From Pseudomonas zanjanensis (GTDB lineage: Bacteria; Pseudomonadota; Gammaproteobacteria; Pseudomonadales; Pseudomonadaceae), in contig NZ_JABWRB020000009.1 in assembly GCF_014268745.2 (NCBI RefSeq), positions 1 to 59,498 of the forward strand: a DNA stretch of 59,498 nucleotides, written 5' to 3'. The translations under genes were made by a program, and so were the position numbers. The first letter of the stretch is position 1. Each line of letters begins with the position of its first letter. Of this stretch, positions 23,443 through 31,925 are shown piece by piece. A model generated the notes under the pieces. The model searched no databases, was not told the DNA's origin, and worked only from the letters and a program-made list of their open reading frames with translations.

Positions 23443-23541
23443 GTAGGAGCGGTAGGAGCGGTAGGAGCTGACGAGTGCAACGAGGCTGCGATCTTTCCTC
23501 AGATATTTAGTCCCAAAAAGATCGCGGCCTTCGGCAGCTCC
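23443..23541. repeat. Pseudomonas intergenic repeat with a triple 9-mer
   Basis: Three tandem 9-mers (GTAGGAGCG twice and GTAGGAGCT) occupy 23443-23469 and run into the repeat GCTGACGAGTGCAACGAGG. An inner hairpin pairs CGATCTTT with AAAGATCG, and the element closes with CGGCAGCTCC. This is a repeat family distinct from the two REP families elsewhere in the window. Confidence 0.7.
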
Positions 23542-23589
23542 AGGGCCGATCGCGGTGGGGCAGCGCCGATGAGGCTGATGTGCCGCCGT

Positions 23590-23617
23590 CATCGCGAGCA
23601 AGCTCAGCTCCCACAGG
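23590..23617. repeat. Single REP half-element
   Basis: CATCGCGAGCAAGCTCAGCTC followed by CCACAGG (shown as its core GCGAGCAAGCT) is one arm of the GGGAGC-type REP family without a matching partner close by. It contributes to the repeat-rich, gene-free stretch 23426-23866. Confidence 0.5.
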
Positions 23618-23659
23618 GTTCATTGGCACCCCCAAACATTGCCGACACCCCAGGTCCAC

Positions 23660-23749
23660 TGTGGGAGCGAGCCTGCTCGCGAAAGCGGTGGTTCAGTTGG
23701 CGTAGATGTCGATTGCACTGCCATCATCGAGAGCACGCTCGCTCCCACA
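23660..23749. repeat. REP pair, TGTGGGAGCGAGCCTGCTCG family
   Basis: The left arm TGTGGGAGCGAGCCTGCTCG and the right arm ending GCTCGCTCCCACA frame about 50 bases. The right arm carries a few substitutions. It lies between the APE cluster and the PAAR-like gene; the rest of 23426-23866 shows no coding potential. Confidence 0.85.
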
Positions 23750-23866
23750 AGTTCTGGGCTTGGCGCCATGGTGCTCTTCAACCTGTTTGGAAATATCCGG
23801 CAGCCCGTTTGCCAAGCAAGAATCTTGCTCTCGCTGGTCGGCAGCCCTCGTTCACAAAAGATAATC

Positions 23867-24400
23867 CTAAATCGTACTCGGGTGCAGGCGATGAACCTCC
23901 GCCAGCTTGAGAGCAGGCAAAAAATCCTCCGCCATCGGCACCCCCTCCCGCACGATGATCATGAAACGCCTCTGAAGCGTATTGATAATCTCGTCACCAT
24001 TGCTCAGGCGACTGCCGACCAGCGCAATGTCGCTATTGTTTTTCCCAGCGCCGGTGATGATCCGTGCCGTGCTGCCATCGGCGTATACCACCTCATCGCC
24101 TTTCTGCGCGGCGCGTACTTTCCAGCCATTGTCCAAGGTGAACGTCAACGACGATGACACTTGCTGGATCGTTCCGCCGTCCCGCGTCTGGCTGCCCTCG
24201 GTGGCCACTCGATAGATGGCGATTGGCGGATGAGCTTCGACAAAGGCTTTTTGTCGACTCACGAATGCCGCGACGTCTTCGCCGTAACCCTCAAGTAGCC
24301 GGGGCTCCAAGTACAAGTCATCCAGATGACGAAGAGCTTCATGGGAGATTTCGTTGGTGTAGGGGGCATCCAAAGATGAGTGCATTTCCAGGGACCTCAT
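23867..24400 (-). CDS. Stand-alone PAAR-motif-like protein
   Basis: A 177-residue protein. Residues about 65-145 follow the PAAR pattern of repeated glycine turns: RDGGTIQQ, DNGWKV, KGDEVVYADGS, ITGAG, and ALVGSRLSNGDEI. PAAR proteins form the sharp tip of type VI secretion spikes and bind effectors. The first 60 residues (EALRHLDDLYLEPRLLEGY) are helical and could be an adaptor part. No other type VI gene is in the window. The start is uncertain: ATG at 24400 or ATG at 24385. It is divergent from the hydrolase gene. The domain call comes from pattern memory. Confidence 0.6.
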   Translation of the reverse strand: MRSLEMHSSLDAPYTNEISHEALRHLDDLYLEPRLLEGYGEDVAAFVSRQKAFVEAHPPIAIYRVATEGSQTRDGGTIQQVSSSLTFTLDNGWKVRAAQKGDEVVYADGSTARIITGAGKNNSDIALVGSRLSNGDEIINTLQRRFMIIVREGVPMAEDFLPALKLAEVHRLHPSTI

Positions 24401-24644
24401 TCATGGGCTTCAGGCTGCATCCCTTGCACGGGGAAGGAGCACTGAGCCGGCGGCTTCGGAATGATGAATGAGACGTTGCAGCGCGGGTGAGTCGCAACCC
24501 CTGCGGAGTGGTCTGTGTTACGAATCGGAAGCGTCGTAACTGGAAATGTGCGTTTTCCTACAGCCGAAAGGTATTCGACACAACTTTTCGTCCCGCCCTG
24601 TCCTGCTGATGCCGATTTAGGCAGCGCTCTTTGCCGCTTGTCGG

Positions 24645-24664
24645 AACTGTCAGCTCTGACAGTT
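24645..24664. promoter_or_regulatory. Perfect palindrome upstream of the alpha/beta hydrolase gene
   Basis: AACTGTCAG-CT-CTGACAGTT has perfect 9-base arms and a two-base centre. It is in the 337-base gene-free stretch between the PAAR-like gene and the hydrolase gene, 74 bases before the hydrolase start. Its size and symmetry suit a TetR-type dimer. No TetR gene is nearby. Apart from this, 24401-24737 shows no convincing gene. Confidence 0.5.
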
Positions 24665-24737
24665 TCGATGGGCGTCCCCATGGCTTCAGGCTTTTAGCCG
24701 TTATCCAGGTCAACGTTCGTTAAAACTGTTCGACCTT

Positions 24738-25757
24738 ATGAGCTGCAATTCGCATCTCAAGAAAATTAACTTGGCTCCAAACATGGATGAAAAATTGATC
24801 AACACAATAGCCTGGTCGGGCCGCGCAGCCATGTCTTCCAAACACGCAACAGCGTCTTCGGCGGAACCAAACAGCGTCGTTGTCGACGGCGCGACATTTA
24901 CCCATTCCTATGTGTCCGTGAACGGTATTCGCCTCCACTACCTTATGGGCGGTGACGGTGAACACCCGATTTTGCTGGTGCATGGTTTTCCGGGCAGTTG
25001 GCGTAGTTGGGAACCGTTGATGGGCACGTTGGTGCGTGCCGGTTATACGCCCGTGATTCCTGATTATCGTGGAGCGGGGGCAACTGATGTATCAGCCAGT
25101 GGCTACGATAAAAAAAGCATGGCGCATGACTTACACGAACTGATAACGCTCTTGGGCTTCAAGCAGGTTGATATCGTAGGTCACGACATGGGTTTAATCG
25201 TTGCCTATGCCTACGCGGCACTGTATCCGGATGAAACGAAACACATCGTATTGATGGATGGGTTCATTCCAGGCATCCCCGGGTGGGAAAACGCTTATAA
25301 CGGAAACCCTGCTGCGGGCACTACCAGCAAATGGCATTTTCGCTTCTTTGGCAAAACGGCCATTGGCATGATCAAAGGGCATGAAAAAACCTACCTGGAT
25401 ATGTTTTTTGATGACTTTGTATTCGAGGGCAACGATAAAGTGTCCGATGAAGTGCGACAGGCATTGGTAGACGACTACGCCCGGCCAGGCCGCATGGAAG
25501 CGGCATTCAAGCTTTATGCAGCCTGGATAGAGCATGACGCGAACGACAACCTGGCGTTTGCCAAGCATAAATTGACTGTTCCGCTACTCACCATCGGCGG
25601 CGACCACTCGAGAGGAAAAACCTTGGCCGAGCAGGCCCTGTGCATTGCGACACAACCGCACTCATTGATATTGGTCAATACCGGCCATTGGGTGCTGGAG
25701 GAGCAAATGCAAGCGACCAGTGAGGCAATCCTGGCGTTCCTCACAATAAAAAAATGA
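24738..25757 (+). CDS. Alpha/beta hydrolase, epoxide hydrolase-like
   Basis: A 339-residue alpha/beta-hydrolase. The oxyanion motif is HGFPGSW (from H82), the nucleophile Asp150 lies in GHDMGLIVAYAY, and the general base His317 is in NTGHWVLEE. An Asp nucleophile points to epoxide hydrolase or haloalkane dehalogenase chemistry rather than an esterase. Residues 1-45 precede the domain and are not a convincing signal peptide; later starts at 24783 or 24831 are possible and none has a good ribosome site. The gene looks less GC-rich than its neighbours, which suggests transfer. Substrate unknown. Confidence 0.85.
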   Translation: MSCNSHLKKINLAPNMDEKLINTIAWSGRAAMSSKHATASSAEPNSVVVDGATFTHSYVSVNGIRLHYLMGGDGEHPILLVHGFPGSWRSWEPLMGTLVRAGYTPVIPDYRGAGATDVSASGYDKKSMAHDLHELITLLGFKQVDIVGHDMGLIVAYAYAALYPDETKHIVLMDGFIPGIPGWENAYNGNPAAGTTSKWHFRFFGKTAIGMIKGHEKTYLDMFFDDFVFEGNDKVSDEVRQALVDDYARPGRMEAAFKLYAAWIEHDANDNLAFAKHKLTVPLLTIGGDHSRGKTLAEQALCIATQPHSLILVNTGHWVLEEQMQATSEAILAFLTIKK

Positions 25758-25849
25758 CAAGTGCGCCCACTATCAAATCAACAAGCCTGCGACTGTCTGG
25801 AGGATGACCGAAAGAGAAAGCTGCCCAGGTTCATGATGGAGTCATGAAC

Positions 25850-25876
25850 GAGGAAGGCGCCTTTCGGCGCCCTCTC
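25850..25876. terminator. Hairpin between convergent genes
   Basis: GGCGCC-TTTC-GGCGCC (25856-25871) forms a strong six-pair stem extended by AGG/CCT-like flanks. It lies between the end of the hydrolase gene and the end of the minus-strand lipoprotein gene. T-tracts are poor on both strands, so it is only a probable bidirectional terminator. A second inverted repeat, TTCATGA-TGGAG-TCATGAA, lies just before it at 25830-25848. Confidence 0.55.
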
Positions 25877-25902
25877 AAACAGCACGAATCAAGACAGCCG
25901 GG

Positions 25903-26346
25903 TTATTGCGCTTGAATCAACTTGCTTTCCGCCACGCCGGCACGGCCGGTTTTATCATCGACGACCTGCAGGTTGTTACGAGCCTTGATGAAACCCACTT
26001 TCACTTCCTGCCAGACGAAATAGTTCTTGCCGGCCTCTGCGCTGAGCTTGAGCTCTGAATCGTTTTCCGCAGATGAGACCAGCGTCTGCTGGCCAGCCGG
26101 TACCGTTAGCATCAAATACGACTTGGCAACGGTCTGTCCGACGGCTTTGCCGTTGAGTGTTACCGGCATTTTTACCCCGGCACCCATGCTCTCGTTGCGG
26201 TAAACGTAGATATTCGCTTTGTCAGGGACAGTCTGGAAGGTTTTCGCCTGCGCATCCTGGGTGTCATCCGCCATTTTTACCGAAGCACACCCTGTGGTCA
26301 GCGCGGCGACTGCCAGCAAGGCGGTAAAGGTCAACTGCTTGAACAT
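25903..26346 (-). CDS. DUF2846-like lipoprotein
   Basis: A 147-residue predicted lipoprotein with lipobox LTTGC (Cys20), then ASVKMADDTQDAQAK. The mature domain contains ANIYVYRNESMGAG, GKAVGQTVAKSYLMLTVPAG and a C-terminal immunoglobulin-like strand pattern that I associate with DUF2846. Function is unknown. The start at 26346 gives a proper signal peptide with a GGAG-containing site upstream; an in-frame extension to 26466 has no signal and no ribosome site. Confidence 0.82.
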   Translation of the reverse strand: MFKQLTFTALLAVAALTTGCASVKMADDTQDAQAKTFQTVPDKANIYVYRNESMGAGVKMPVTLNGKAVGQTVAKSYLMLTVPAGQQTLVSSAENDSELKLSAEAGKNYFVWQEVKVGFIKARNNLQVVDDKTGRAGVAESKLIQAQ

Positions 26347-26469
26347 CCTGTTTCTCCATGATTGGGTTGGTCGAACAATTGAATATCGGCCGAGACGTTG
26401 GAAAACTAAAGCAATCTTCATATGCCGGCCAAGGGTGGATGCTGCCATGGCGCCTGGCAACAGCAAGCC

Positions 26470-27375
26470 TCAAGCCCAGACAGGTAACGCCACCCCATCG
26501 GTCAACAACGCCACAAACGCCGCCGCCATCGGCGAACGCTGGTCCTTGCGCTGCACGAGCCACACCGCCGACACCGCCGCCGGGTCGAGTAGCGGGCGAT
26601 AAACCACCCCATCGATACGCATCCGCTGGTAGGACGCCGGCAATACCGAAACGCCCAGCCCCGCCGCGACCAAGCCAATGATGGTCATGGCTTCACCGGC
26701 TTCCTGGGCGAAATGCGGGCTGAAACCGGCGTCGCGGGCCAGGCTCAGGAGTTGAGCGTAGAGGCCGCTGCCGTAGCTGCGGGGGAAAAATACAAACGGC
26801 TCCTGGGCCAAGGCCGAGAGGAACAGGCCGTCTTCGTTGCCTTGGGCCAGGGGATGCTTGGCACTGAGCACGGCCACCAGCGGTTCGCGGCTGAGTTCGA
26901 TTTCCGTCAAGGTGTCGGGCAGGGGCAGCGGGCGCATGATGCCCACCTCGATCACTTCATCGAGCAGTGCGTCGGCGACTTGGGTACTGCTCATTTCCCG
27001 CAGGTTCAGGTGCACCGCCGGGAAGCGTTGCCGGAATGAAAAAATCGCCTGGGGGATGGTGGAATTGAACGGTGCCGAGGAGGTGAAGCCGATTTTCAGC
27101 TCACCCAGTTCCCCTAGCTGGGCACGGCGGGCTACGTCGGCGGCCTTTTCGACTTGGGCCAGTACCCGTCGCGCCTCCTCGAGGAACAACCGCCCGGCCT
27201 CGCTCAATTCGACCCGACGGTTGGTACGCTCGAACAACCGCGCACCAATCTCTTGCTCCAGCGCTTGGATCTGCTGGCTCAACGGCGGTTGGGAGATCCC
27301 CAGGGCCAACGCGGCCCGGCCAAAATGCAGTTCTTCGGCCACAGCGATGAAGTAACGCAGGTGACGCAGTTCCAT
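26470..27375 (-). CDS. LysR-family transcriptional regulator
   Basis: A 301-residue regulator. The N-terminal winged helix has LHFGRAALALGISQPPLSQQ and LEQEIGARLFERTNRR. The effector domain follows, beginning near residue 90 with LKIGFTSSAPF. The first residues MELRHLRYF are those of the BenM/CatM/CbnR branch, which respond to aromatic or related small acids. It is divergent from an MFS transporter gene, with 119 bases between and a perfect palindrome at 27390-27402, so control of the transporter is likely. Confidence 0.92.
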   Translation of the reverse strand: MELRHLRYFIAVAEELHFGRAALALGISQPPLSQQIQALEQEIGARLFERTNRRVELSEAGRLFLEEARRVLAQVEKAADVARRAQLGELGELKIGFTSSAPFNSTIPQAIFSFRQRFPAVHLNLREMSSTQVADALLDEVIEVGIMRPLPLPDTLTEIELSREPLVAVLSAKHPLAQGNEDGLFLSALAQEPFVFFPRSYGSGLYAQLLSLARDAGFSPHFAQEAGEAMTIIGLVAAGLGVSVLPASYQRMRIDGVVYRPLLDPAAVSAVWLVQRKDQRSPMAAAFVALLTDGVALPVWA

Positions 27376-27389
27376 GGGCCATCCAATAG

Positions 27390-27402
27390 GTCGTTTAACG
27401 AC
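27390..27402. promoter_or_regulatory. Palindrome in the LysR/MFS divergent promoter region
   Basis: GTCGTT-T-AACGAC is a perfect 6+1+6 inverted repeat in the 119-base divergent intergenic region. AGGTCG recurs as a direct copy about 20 bases further on. This is the expected place for the LysR protein to bind. Confidence 0.5.
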
Positions 27403-27494
27403 TTAAACAGGTCGAACAATATATTGGATAGAAACATTAGCCGGCTATATGCTTTTTTCATTGCCTGCCTGATCGTGTCCTTGCGAGGTCCACT

Positions 27495-28772
27495 GTGAAA
27501 ACTGCTGTCGCTCCACTGGCCCATGAAATCCCGCCGCGTGCGCAGGACGATGTCGCCGTCGAACTCAAGGACATCTACATCGAGAAAGGCACGCCGTTGT
27601 TCATGCGCACGGTGCTGGCGCTGTTCTGCGGTGGCTTTGCGACCTTCGCCCTGTTGTATTGCGTGCAACCGATGATGCCGCTGCTGTCCAAGGAGTTTTC
27701 CATCAACGCGGCGCAGAGCAGCCTGGTCTTGTCGGTGGCGACCGGCCTGCTCGCCATCGGCCTGCTGATCACCGGTCCGATTTCCGACCGCATCGGCCGC
27801 AAATCGGTGATGGTCACGGCGCTGTTCGCCGCGTCGCTGTGCACGATTGCCAGCGCGATGATGCCGACTTGGGACGGTGTACTGCTGCTACGCGCCTTGG
27901 TCGGGCTGTCGTTGAGCGGGTTGGCGGCGGTGGCGATGACTTACCTGAGCGAGGAAATCCACCCCAAGCACATCGGCCTGGCGATGGGGCTGTACATCGC
28001 CGGCAACGCCATCGGCGGCATGTGCGGACGCCTGATCGCCGGGGTCCTGATCGACTTCGTCAGTTGGCACACCGCGATGCTGGTGGTAGGTGGCCTGGCG
28101 CTGATTGCGGCGGCGGTGTTCTGGCGGATTCTTCCCGAGTCACGCAACTTCCGTCCCCGTTCCCTGCACCCGCGCAGTCTGTTGGACGGTTTCACCCTGC
28201 ACTTTCGCGATGCCGGGTTGCCGCTGTTGTTTCTCGAAGCGTTCGTGCTGATGGGCGCCTTCGTGACGCTGTTCAACTACATCGGCTATCGCCTGCTGGC
28301 CGAGCCTTATCATCTGGATCAGGCCTTCGTCGGGTTGCTGTCGGTGGTGTATCTGTCGGGTATCTACAGCTCGGCAAAAGTCGGCGCACTGGCGGACAAG
28401 CTCGGTCGGCGCAAAATGCTCTGGGCGACCATCGCGCTGATGCTCGCTGGCCTCTTGCTGACCATGGCCACGCCGCTGTGGCTGGTGATCCTGGGCATGC
28501 TGGTGTTCACCTTCGGTTTCTTCGGCGCCCATTCGGTGGCCAGCAGTTGGATCGGCCGCCGCGCTCTCAAGGCCAAGGGCCAGGCCTCGTCGCTTTATCT
28601 GTTCAGCTATTACGCCGGGTCCAGCGTTGCAGGGACGGCGGGCGGCGTGGCCTGGCACCTGGGCGGCTGGAACGGGATCGGTTTGTTCATTGGTGGCTTG
28701 CTGGTGATTGCGTTGTGGGTGGCGGTGAAGCTGGCGAAATTGCCGTTGTTGCCGGGGAATGTGCAGGTTTAG
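27495..28772 (+). CDS. MFS transporter
   Basis: A 425-residue major facilitator with about 12 hydrophobic helices. The loop 2-3 signature is SDRIGRKSVM, and the second half has the matching ADKLGRRKML. A polar N-terminal tail of about 35 residues precedes the first helix. It resembles the YnfM-like efflux transporters; substrate is unknown. The start is GTG with AGG seven bases before it. The divergent LysR gene is its probable regulator. Confidence 0.9.
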   Translation: MKTAVAPLAHEIPPRAQDDVAVELKDIYIEKGTPLFMRTVLALFCGGFATFALLYCVQPMMPLLSKEFSINAAQSSLVLSVATGLLAIGLLITGPISDRIGRKSVMVTALFAASLCTIASAMMPTWDGVLLLRALVGLSLSGLAAVAMTYLSEEIHPKHIGLAMGLYIAGNAIGGMCGRLIAGVLIDFVSWHTAMLVVGGLALIAAAVFWRILPESRNFRPRSLHPRSLLDGFTLHFRDAGLPLLFLEAFVLMGAFVTLFNYIGYRLLAEPYHLDQAFVGLLSVVYLSGIYSSAKVGALADKLGRRKMLWATIALMLAGLLLTMATPLWLVILGMLVFTFGFFGAHSVASSWIGRRALKAKGQASSLYLFSYYAGSSVAGTAGGVAWHLGGWNGIGLFIGGLLVIALWVAVKLAKLPLLPGNVQV

Positions 28773-28818
28773 GCCCTCACGACTTCACGACCCAAACCAG
28801 GGACAGCGCGGACACTTT

Positions 28819-28949
28819 GTGGCGAGGGAGCTTGCTCCCGCTCGGCTGCGCAGCAGTCGCAACCTGGTTGGCGGGGTTCACCTGTTGCACCGCGGCGTCT
28901 GGTTTTGGGGCGGCTGCGCCACCCAGCGGGAGCAAGCTCCCTCGCCACA
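28819..28949. repeat. REPIN between the MFS gene and the T2SS locus
   Basis: GTGGCGAGGGAGCTTGCTCC and complement with a longer centre (about 90 bases). It lies between the convergent ends of the MFS gene and gspM and probably ends both transcripts. Confidence 0.9.
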
Positions 28950-28991
28950 AGAGCCCATGCGCCTGGCCAAAATTGTTGTTTACTCGGTCGG

Positions 28992-29447
28992 TCATTGACG
29001 TAAAACCACCCGCGCACCCAGCACACCATTCTCAGCTTCCAGAGTCAGCGACTGCAACACCGCGCCATCACGCTCTTGTTCATCCAGCCAACGAAGCAAC
29101 GAATTGGCCTCGCCACTGACGGCGAGTCGCAACGAATCGCCGTCGACCTCCATTTGCGCTATGTCCAACCCCGCCGCTGTCGCATCCTCGTTGACGCGCA
29201 CCGACAAGGGCCGGGTGCCGGCCGTTGTTTCCCGGGTGGGTTCGGCGCGCTGGATCCGGGCACTCAGTTCGGCCTGTTGGCGATGTTGTCGTTCGGCAAC
29301 CTCCAGCCGTTGCCGAGTCGGTTGCCAGATCGAGGTGTAGGCCACAGCCACCAGCACCAACCCGGCAAGTCCCAGCAACAGCCCTTGCTCGCGACGCGAT
29401 GTTCTCCCCCAGGCCTGTTTCAAGACCCGCCATCCATCGATGTTCAT
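28992..29447 (-). CDS. gspM: Type II secretion protein GspM
   Basis: A 151-residue bitopic inner-membrane protein. One helix lies at about residues 22-41 (GLLLGLAGLVLVAVAY). The periplasmic part is a ferredoxin-like domain containing ATAAGLDIAQMEVDGDSL. GspM pairs with GspL in the assembly platform. It is the last gene of the operon. Start ATG at 29447 overlaps the gspL stop (ATGA); the TTG three bases earlier is less likely. Confidence 0.88.
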   Translation of the reverse strand: MNIDGWRVLKQAWGRTSRREQGLLLGLAGLVLVAVAYTSIWQPTRQRLEVAERQHRQQAELSARIQRAEPTRETTAGTRPLSVRVNEDATAAGLDIAQMEVDGDSLRLAVSGEANSLLRWLDEQERDGAVLQSLTLEAENGVLGARVVLRQ

Positions 29448-30550
29448 CAACGGCTCTCCAGTGTGAGGATGGCCTGCACGCGGTTGTTTTGCTTGCTGGC
29501 GCTGCCCAGGGAGACGGGCAATCCGTTTTGCTGTCCGCGTTCACGCAGTTGTTCAAGCTCGACAAAACTGTTCGCCGTCAGCTGGATTTTCCAGCCTTCG
29601 CCTTCGCGAAAAACGATGCGCTGCACCTCAACGGTGCTGGCACCGATGACCTGCTCGGTCAGACGGGTCAGACGCGCAACCTGAGTGTCCGGACCTGGCC
29701 CACGCCGGCTCTGCAATGCCTGGAACTGCGCCGCCAGGTCGACGATCCGCTCCTGCTCCGGATGCAACGACCTGAATCGCTGTTCGCTTTGGACGTACAG
29801 ACGCCGGGTTTCACTTTCAAGAAAGCCTATGCGCGCTTCACTGAAGGCCCAGGTGAGCATCAACGCGCCGAGCGCAGCCACCGAGGTGCCTCGCCACGGC
29901 AGCGGTTGGCGGCGCCGACGGAACTCGCCTTGCAACAGGTCAATGGGATGTCCGCCCGTGCTCAACAGCCACTCATCGATGCCTTGGCGATCACGGTCCT
30001 CGTCCAGCCAGTGCATCTCCTCAGGCAAGCCAGGCTTGAGCGTTGCCAAGCCTTGTACCGACAACGACAACCGCGCCGACAGTCCTCCACCCAACAGCCA
30101 GCGCCCGAACCAGCGCACCCCAAACGCCTGGTCATCAGCAATCAGATCCGCATCGACATGCACCGCACGGGTATCGATGCCTTGCTCGGCGAGCAGCGCC
30201 AACAGCGCCTGGAACCGCGCCCGCGCCGTCACCATCAGCGGATAGCGGTGCTGACGGTCCCGCGGGCCGATGCTGATGTGCAGCGCCTCCAGGTTTTCAC
30301 TCAGTTGCTCTTCGATGGCGAATGCGAGGGCCTGGGATCGGGGCTGGCGTCGAGAGGGCCACGGATCGCTGCGCAACCAACTGCACATTTCCATTGGCAA
30401 CAGCACATCGACGGGCCGGCCGTTCAACTCGCCGGCCGCCTCGTGCAACGGCAGGCGACGACGCTCGCCGGTTGGCGACCACACGCAGCACGGCCAGTTG
30501 GCGCAAGGCGCGTCCAGCCCTTCGGCGGTCAGGTAAAGCCAGGCTTTCAT
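29447..30550 (-). CDS. gspL: Type II secretion protein GspL
   Basis: A 367-residue protein. The cytoplasmic actin-like domain (about 1-225) contacts the GspE ATPase. One membrane helix (about 232-247, SVAALGALMLTWAFS) is followed by a coiled segment and a periplasmic ferredoxin-like domain (VEVQRIVFREGEGWKI). It links the motor to GspM and GspC. Start ATG 30550 overlaps the gspK stop (ATGA). Confidence 0.9.
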   Translation of the reverse strand: MKAWLYLTAEGLDAPCANWPCCVWSPTGERRRLPLHEAAGELNGRPVDVLLPMEMCSWLRSDPWPSRRQPRSQALAFAIEEQLSENLEALHISIGPRDRQHRYPLMVTARARFQALLALLAEQGIDTRAVHVDADLIADDQAFGVRWFGRWLLGGGLSARLSLSVQGLATLKPGLPEEMHWLDEDRDRQGIDEWLLSTGGHPIDLLQGEFRRRRQPLPWRGTSVAALGALMLTWAFSEARIGFLESETRRLYVQSEQRFRSLHPEQERIVDLAAQFQALQSRRGPGPDTQVARLTRLTEQVIGASTVEVQRIVFREGEGWKIQLTANSFVELEQLRERGQQNGLPVSLGSASKQNNRVQAILTLESR

Positions 30551-31395
30551 CAAGGAAACTCGCTGGGGTTGAAGGGTAAGAAACGACGCTGACGAACCGT
30601 CCAGCGTCCACTAACGGAATCGCGCTCGATATCCGAGGTCAGGCGCAGACGGCTGTCGGCATGGATCACGCTCACAGTGATTCGAAACCAGCGGCTGCCC
30701 ACGCCCAACCCATGGCTGTTGAGGCCGACTCCGGACAGCAACGGGTCGTTGGTAAACGCCTGCACGCTGGCGTATGGCACGTGACGACGTTGCTTGACCA
30801 ATGCCTGGGTGGGCCCGGCTTCCATCCCATCGAGGGTCATCAGCACACGCTGCGAGGCGGTATTGATGTTCAGCCGCGCGTCCTTGGGCAGCAACACCAC
30901 CCAGGGCTCCAGGCGCCGCAGCGTCTGGCCGTCGACGCCCGGCAGCAGACGCAGTTGACTCAACTCCTGAACCGGCCCGACCTGGGGCAACGTCAGTGGC
31001 GGCAGATCCAGCAAGGCCAGCAGGCGACTCCAGCGATCGAGGCTGACCTGATCGATTTGCCCCAGCGCCAGCAACGTGTTGAGATTCAGGCGCCCGGACA
31101 AATCCTCGATAGCGATGCGCAGCTCGGCGCCGTCCACCTCCAACACGGGCTCGAGCCGAGCCCAATCCTGGCTCAGGTCAACGGGCCCGGACGACGTGAT
31201 CCCACTGCCTTCCAACACCACCCGCGCCCAGTCTTCACCCGCCAACCCTAGTTGCCGCAACTGGACCTGTTGCAGTTGCTGCGCACTGCTGTGCAACAAC
31301 AGGCGATGGCTGCGCAACAGGCCACCGACCAGCAGCAAGGCCAGGCTCAGCACCAGCAGCACGCTGATCAGCGCCACGCCGCGTTGGCGCCTCAT
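30550..31395 (-). CDS. gspK: Type II secretion minor pseudopilin GspK
   Basis: A 281-residue minor pseudopilin. A class III leader (RRQRG before VALISVLLVLSLALLLV) precedes a large helical domain, LNLNTLLALGQI being typical. It has no Glu at mature position 5, as usual for GspK, which caps the pseudopilus tip with GspI and GspJ. It overlaps gspJ and gspL by four bases each. Confidence 0.93.
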   Translation of the reverse strand: MRRQRGVALISVLLVLSLALLLVGGLLRSHRLLLHSSAQQLQQVQLRQLGLAGEDWARVVLEGSGITSSGPVDLSQDWARLEPVLEVDGAELRIAIEDLSGRLNLNTLLALGQIDQVSLDRWSRLLALLDLPPLTLPQVGPVQELSQLRLLPGVDGQTLRRLEPWVVLLPKDARLNINTASQRVLMTLDGMEAGPTQALVKQRRHVPYASVQAFTNDPLLSGVGLNSHGLGVGSRWFRITVSVIHADSRLRLTSDIERDSVSGRWTVRQRRFLPFNPSEFP

Positions 31396-31925
31396 GGCAG
31401 CGCCTCTGGCAACAGCAACACTCGACGGACCTGCTCGAAACGCCCCGCCGACACGATCAACTCCAGCGCCAGCGGCGCGCTGCCCCTCGCGGTTTCGCGG
31501 TGCCAGCCCCGCTGGCGATCGAATACGCGCCAGCTCAGGCTGTGGACGTCGTCGAGCAGTTTCTGCCGCTGCGCAAGCGTCGTGCCTTCACCGACACTCT
31601 CGCGCCATAACGCACCGCCCTGGAGCTGATAGGTCACCGCTTGCCGTTCGCTGCGCGGCTGGTCCAATGGATTGCGCCAATGGCTGCGCTGCAACCGCAA
31701 GTGCCCCGGCGCGAGCACGACCGAGTCGACAACCGCCTGCCACACATCCCGTTCGATCACGCCGACAGCACGCTGCAAGGCCCGGATGTCGCGCTCATGC
31801 TGACCGGCTCCCTGCTGGGTCCGCACCACGCCATCGAATAGCCGCCAACTGGCCAGGCCGAGCAAGGCAAAAATGGCGATGGCGATGACCAGCTCCAACA
31901 AGGTGAAACCCGACTGCTTATTCAT
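31392..31925 (-). CDS. gspJ: Type II secretion minor pseudopilin GspJ
   Basis: A 177-residue minor pseudopilin with leader MNKQSG and mature start FTLLELVIAIAIFALLG, Glu5 present. The remainder has the GspJ beta-domain features, LERDVW-like here as IERDVWQAVVD. It forms the tip complex with GspI and GspK. The start at 31925 is the one that places the prepilin site at the N-terminus; it overlaps gspI by eight bases. Confidence 0.93.
   Translation of the reverse strand: MNKQSGFTLLELVIAIAIFALLGLASWRLFDGVVRTQQGAGQHERDIRALQRAVGVIERDVWQAVVDSVVLAPGHLRLQRSHWRNPLDQPRSERQAVTYQLQGGALWRESVGEGTTLAQRQKLLDDVHSLSWRVFDRQRGWHRETARGSAPLALELIVSAGRFEQVRRVLLLPEALP

Noticed and set aside
24397..24681. Minus-strand frame between the PAAR-like and hydrolase genes
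   Set aside because: It starts and ends without a ribosome site, includes the perfect palindrome, and its translation has no domain-like pattern. Kept as non-coding, with some doubt.
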